Positions 9,088 to 13,423 of a stretch of 13,423 bases of DNA are shown in pieces. Numbering within the stretch: position 1 is the stretch's first letter; each line of letters begins with the position of its first letter. This stretch comes from Fomitopsis serialis (taxonomy: Eukaryota > Basidiomycota > Agaricomycetes > Polyporales > Fomitopsidaceae): positions 1 through 13,423 of the forward strand of contig NW_025955712.1 of NCBI RefSeq assembly GCF_022376445.1, written 5' to 3'. The notes below the pieces were generated by a model, which searched no databases, was not told the DNA's origin, and saw only the letters and a program-made list of their open reading frames with translations. Made by a program: the position numbers and the translations under genes.

Positions 9088-10973
9088 ATGCTAGTACTCG
9101 CTCAAGACCGCGCGCTCCAAATCCTGCACATTTTGGAGGATATCCTTGAGCACTTTGCTCCCAGGTGGTCAGACTCGGATACGTATGAGCAGCTCAGGTC
9201 GTCGGATGCACGCGACGAGGACATAGCGCGACGCAGGACCTTGGCAGCGCTGGCTTGTGTTTGCAAGACCTTTTCAGATACGGCTCTCAATATTTTATGG
9301 CGGGATTCAAATGATCTACGCAACCTACTGCGTGTTCTGCCTTCCTTTCGACAATGCTTTGTGACCCAGCAGGTGAGTGCCATCGTGTTTGCATCATACT
9401 TGAGCGTGCTAAGGATTGATGCCACAACCACCCTTCTAGACGATGAGAATTGCAAGAATCACGCCCCAGCAATGGTCGCGTTTGCAAGTGTATGCGCGGC
9501 GTATTCTTCGCCTCAAGTGGAAGTGTTCCGCGCGGATCCCATTACGCCACATGATGTGGATTATGCTTGAACACCAAACTGATGGTCAACCCCTATTGCC
9601 CCGCCTTCATACACTTGCAGTTTACGAAGTAGATGTCGAGGAACCGGAGGCTCTGATGCTCTTATCGTCCCCTTCTCTCCAGCGTCTCACAATATCGCTC
9701 CTACGACCACTCGTTGACTCACTGGCGACCTCGAGGCACTGGAAGGCATCCAATGCAGACATGCTTATCCGCTTCATCACTCCCGCACTTCCTCGCCTCT
9801 CCAGTCTCCATGTACTATCCGGTCTACCACAAGACTTCCTTTCATGCTACCTGACCCCGCTCGGGCGGTGGTTCGGGCGGCTCGAAAAGCTCGATCTTGT
9901 GCACTCTGGGGGTGTCGTCGACTACCAAGCCCTCCAACATATCTCTCTCATGACTACTCTCCGGAGCATCCGAGCACATATCTCTCTCTCGGGAGTCGGC
10001 CCCTCGGCCTCTCTGCAGTTTGGCGAGGTGTTTTGTGGACTCGCTGACCTTCATCTCTTCGGCACCATTGATGACATTCGCCGGTTTTTTGAAACCATTC
10101 AATGCCCACAGTTGGAACACCTTAGGCTGACCACCTCATCAGTGTCAACAGCGACCGTTCTGAGAGACTCGCTCGCTGTGGTGCGCGATGGGGTCTCCAC
10201 ATCTGTTTCGACAATCCAAATATTCATCGGGGCTCGAATGTCCCCCTCACCTGCTGCATCACTGGCGGACCTCCTCCATCCATTCCTGTCCTTCCATAAC
10301 ATACGCACTTTCAATTTCGATTCCGTACAATATGATCCTTGCATGAGCGACCAGGATATTCTTGCCTTCTCTAGTGCCTGGCCAGTCCTCCGAAACTTCC
10401 AGGTGAACTATTTTGCGGATCCTCGTCCACATCCAAACTCGAGTCAGCCAACTGTCGCCGGCCTAACGCAGTTCGCGCGACGATGTCCTCGTTTGCTGCT
10501 TCTCCAGTTACCGGTTCTGGATGTCAGGACACTGCCGCCCACAAACTCAGTCCCGTCAGCCGGGCAGGAATCAATGCGTTACCTGCTTATTCGTGACTTT
10601 CTCGGGGGAGATACGGCAAATTTGCTTGATCTCGCTATCATACTCGATATCCTATTCCCCCGTCTCGACAGACAGCGCTCTTTCACTACGCATGGGGACG
10701 TGGATGCTCTCCTCAAATCTGACACGCGCCGCCGTCCTGTGTTAATGACTCGACTGCTGTTAGCGGCGATCTCGGGACGCAGAGAAGTCCAGGACAGAAC
10801 CTCCACTGCGAGTGGACAGGGGTTTCTACGAGGGGACCCAGGCGCACACGAAGGAGAAGGGAGTGTTCAGGTACGTGTATATATCTGTGATGCCGTTAGG
10901 TTTCAAGTTCGTTGATCGACAATTGACCCACCAGATCGGCGAGCCTGCGTCAGACGAAGAAACGTCACTGTAG
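9088..10973 (+). CDS. Gene D: F-box/LRR-like protein, intact
   Basis: Three exons: 9088-9372, 9440-10870 and 10935-10973, with GT-AG introns of 67 and 64 nt, both phase 0; predicted length 584 residues. The F-box occupies about residues 10-88: LQILHILEDILEHFAPRW, ALACVCKTF (54-62), ALNILW (66-71) and LLRVLPSF. Exon 2 begins TMRIARITPQQWSRL and continues with leucine-rich strands (LPRLHTLAVYEVD, SPSLQRLTISLL, LPRLSSLHVLSG, LEKLDLVHSGG, CPQLEHLRLTTS), ending with NLLDLAIILDILFPRLDR and LLLAAISGRRE. Exon 3 codes IGEPASDEETSL, an acidic tail. Role by family: SCF ubiquitin-ligase adaptor with unknown target. It is collinear with B and C but clearly diverged from both, more in exon 2 than in the F-box core. 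Retaining intron 2 would end the protein 14 residues on and remove the acidic tail. Confidence 0.88.
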
Positions 10974-11314
10974 TAGTTCCACACGGAGGAAGGAAGAGAA
11001 ACGATTCTCGCATTACAGACACCAGTTCCACGAATCCGTATGGTCTTTGTTCACGTTATGTTATGAGTTGTACGTTCTGGTACGCGACGAACCCAGATGA
11101 TTCAGAATGTGTACGCAATCGTTGAATAGCTTACATAGATGTGCTCCATTGCCAGATGACATTCCTCAGTCTCACCAATCAGACAAAGCCCCAATGTCGG
11201 ACAGCTGGACCTTGGGCCCCTTGCAGCTGCACAGACAACGTATGCATACCGCAAACATCAAACTGATCTGTAGAGTATGTGGAGGTTGCAGTTATCGCAC
11301 AGTCATGACCAACA
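10974..11314. other. Convergent intergenic region
   Basis: D (plus) and the permease (minus) end toward each other across about 340 bases. No gene or clear polyadenylation hexamer is seen. The plus ORF at 11107-11394 runs antisense into the last permease exon and looks like chance. Confidence 0.5.
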
Positions 11315-13423
11315 CTATGTCAGAGCGACCAGAGCGCGTAGACGTCTTCCGCTCCGCCATCGCACTGTCGCAAACACCCCTACACCAAGGATGAAACCGA
11401 GCAGCATCCCGACATCTCCAGTTCCCGCCCGTGCGATCGGCCCGACCCACCATGCCTTGTCCATGCAAAGCACAATGAAGCCCACGGATATGACGAACGT
11501 GACGATACTGCAGTAGCTCGGCGCGAGGTTCGGGTGCCTCGGGTCGTCCCACGCCTCGGAGACACGGTAAGATGACCAGTGCATGCGGCGATAGAGGAGG
11601 TGCTCTACGAGGATAACAGCGACGTAGGGCGCGAGCCAGTAGCCAATGAAGCCGAGGATGTCAGAGAAGATGGAGTAGAACGTGTTGGAGCCTACGATCG
11701 CGACGGGGATGATACTGCATGCGCACTATCAGCAGCGATCCTTCACGTTTACATCGAGCTTGAACTGTACGCACATAGCGGTGGACGCGATGGCGAGGAA
11801 GAATCTCGGTATCCGGGCGAAAGCAGGCGCCAGCGTCATGAAGCTGTTGCACGCCGTATACATCGACGGCGCACATTGGCTGGGCGTCGTCAATGCGAGG
11901 AGGACGACGAGAAACTTGCCGAACCGCCCGCAGGCTCTAAGACGGCAGCGATGAGCCCGCCGATGTCGTTGCCATTCCCGAGGCCTGCCTTCCATGTGGG
12001 ATTGAAAGCGGCCCCGCGGTGAAGGCCGCACCAAGCATATGGGCTGGCATCTAACATTGGAACTATGTTGAGATCACACTCGAGGTAATTAGAAGTGCTC
12101 ACGCTTGACAACAGAAGGCCTGAGTAAGTATATATCCATACCCTTAGCCTGCCCTCACGATTAGGCCTTGTTCGTGCAAGGAGTGCCGCTACTCACGCAC
12201 TGGCCGTGTGGTCGTGATACACGCCCTGATCAGGCATGAGCGGAGACCAGTTGACAACGCTGGCGGCGAGCGTAGCACCGAATGTCATGATGTTCGGCGT
12301 GCCCACAGGAGTAGGATTCGATAGCGGCGAGTCCACCAGGCGTCTGCCGTTCACCGCGAGCATCGTGATGAAGGCAACGAGATTCGGGATCCAGACGAAC
12401 GTGTTGTACCTATTCATACCCGCCATGAGTGTCAGGCAACAGGGACATAGCTCCGTGCGTACCAGTGCAATACACGAGATCCGCTGAACACTACCTGTGC
12501 GAGTGATTGTCGTCCCTAGACGTTCAGATTCTAAGAAGCACCTACCACAAGCGTGACGAGCGCGATGATCACAATACCGAGAGACGCATTGAGGTGTGCG
12601 GATACGCTTCCGAGTGTTTGGCCGCCAACGATGGTATTCAAGATGAGTAGCCTTGGAGAGTGAGGGTGACGAGTGTACTGGGAATCAAAGCCCCGTAGTA
12701 TCTACAGACAAACCACGCGGATCAGAAAATGAACGCAGATAAGAGAAAGTCTGCGTACCCCCAAGAGAAACGCGCCTGAACCATTCCACGCATCCCCAGT
12801 TTCGGTCCCAGGACAGCGCTGTCACCGCGACTTGTCAATGGACTGATCTCATGAGGAGGTATAAACCCACAAGAATGCAGGTATTGCGCATGTCCTGTGA
12901 CATACGTGTCTATCAGTGCGTGAACGTACAAGTGCTGGGCTGGTCCATACACTATGTCCACCACCAGAATGACCAGGAGCGACGCCCTGATGCCCAAGCC
13001 ATAGTACGCAGGCCCCACCGTGCCAGCAGTCAATCTACACATGCGCACCCATGAGAATAGTCTGCACGCACATCGAGCACGGACGCACGTCAGGACATTC
13101 AGGTTTGCAGAGAACCATACAAAGAACATCTGGTACAGCCGTCGGTCGTTCCTCTGCTCCGGCGGCACGGGTGTGATGCTGCGTAAGGCCCTGAAGCTCT
13201 CCCTCTTGCACGCTACGCAACGAACACGCACCCGTTCGTCTCCACGCCCCATCGCGCCAGCTGCGCGGTGATTCTTTGGATCCTGGTTAGTGGCTGGGAC
13301 GCCTCCTCGTCCCCCGCCGCGCATAGTCTCGGGCGGCTGGTCTCGATCGTGACCACCGCGGACAGCTGCTTCTCCGAGTCTTCCTCGAGCTCGATCTCCG
13401 CTTTGGTGGTCGACCGTCTCAGT
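11315..13423 (-). CDS. NCS1 purine-cytosine permease (Fcy2/FcyB type), 5' partial, three frameshifts
   Basis: Plasma-membrane proton symporter family importing cytosine and purines. Exons on the minus strand: 13423-13232 (open at the edge), 13178-13089, 13034-12951, 12894-12871, 12818-12759, 12701-12546, 12494-12463, 12409-12197, 12148-12103, 12050-11775 and 11714-11315. Introns are 48-60 nt, all GT-AG. The joined frame shows family motifs in order: LARWGVETNGITPVPPEQR, FVWFSANLNVLT, GTVGPAYYGLG, VTCAIPAFFAVLGPKLGMRG, LNTIVGGQT, TFVWIPNLVAF, NWSPLMPDQGVYH, APSMYTACNSFM, FARIPRF, IIGYWLAP-like FIGYWLAP and GPIARAGTGDVGM. About 524 residues are visible, close to full family length, so the start codon should lie just beyond the edge. 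Three single-base deletions break the frame: near 12647 (LTLQGY/LILN), 12012-12016 in a C4 run (GAAFTA/AAFNPTW) and near 11923 (PAGG/FGKFL). Identity is firm; whether the gene is broken or misassembled is not. Confidence 0.85.

Noticed and set aside
11579..12022. 147-codon plus-strand ORF
   Set aside because: It is antisense to permease exons 11714-11315 and 12050-11775, which carry clear family motifs on the minus strand.
12722..13324. 200-codon minus-strand ORF
   Set aside because: It reads through several introns of the permease. The family motifs PPEQRNDRR, TVGPAYYGLG and GPKLGMRG are separated by sequence with good splice sites and no family similarity.
1..13423. CRISPR arrays, rRNA, tRNA or bacterial operons
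   Set aside because: No regularly spaced repeats, no cloverleaf or rRNA core seen by eye, and spliced genes throughout show the DNA is eukaryotic.

Overview
The window looks like a basidiomycete (Agaricomycete, perhaps polypore-like) nuclear genome. It has GC-rich coding DNA, short GT-AG introns (48-82 nt), a gene dense in introns on the minus strand, and F-box/leucine-rich proteins of a type that expands in tandem in mushrooms. The lineage is inferred from gene style; there is no marker gene.

Layout. (1) Positions 1-3100 hold no gene I can name: only short, non-homologous ORFs, plus one weak hint of a broken zinc-cluster protein on the minus strand at the left edge. (2) Positions 3100-10973 are a tandem F-box array on the plus strand. 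In order it holds a truncated F-box exon (A, 3429), an intact F-box/LRR-like gene (B, 4282-6133), a full-length but four-times frameshifted copy (C, 6705-8577) and a second intact gene (D, 9088-10973). A and C share promoter and first exon. A shared block 'R' lies upstream of both B and D. The array is therefore best read as two copies of a two-gene unit, (A,R,B) and (C,R,D), with A having lost its second and third exons. B, C and D share one architecture: exon 1 = F-box, a phase-0 intron, a ~1.4 kb exon 2 = leucine-rich domain, a second short intron, then a tiny exon 3 coding 11-12 acidic/serine-rich residues. (3) Positions 10974-11314 are a short convergent intergenic stretch. (4) Positions 11315-13423, minus strand, hold a NCS1-family purine-cytosine permease (Fcy2/FcyB type) in at least 11 exons, including a 24-nt microexon; its start codon lies beyond the right edge. 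Its frame is broken by three apparent single-base deletions.

Function. The F-box proteins would be substrate adaptors of SCF ubiquitin ligases; the divergent exon 2 would choose the target. The permease would import cytosine and purines across the plasma membrane. Nothing links the two functionally beyond position.

Caution. All seven frame breaks (four in C, three in the permease) are shifts of -1. Such uniformity could mean uncorrected deletion errors in a long-read assembly as easily as gene decay. I found no convincing new biological system; the most informative signals are the unit duplication and the fused F-box remnant A.
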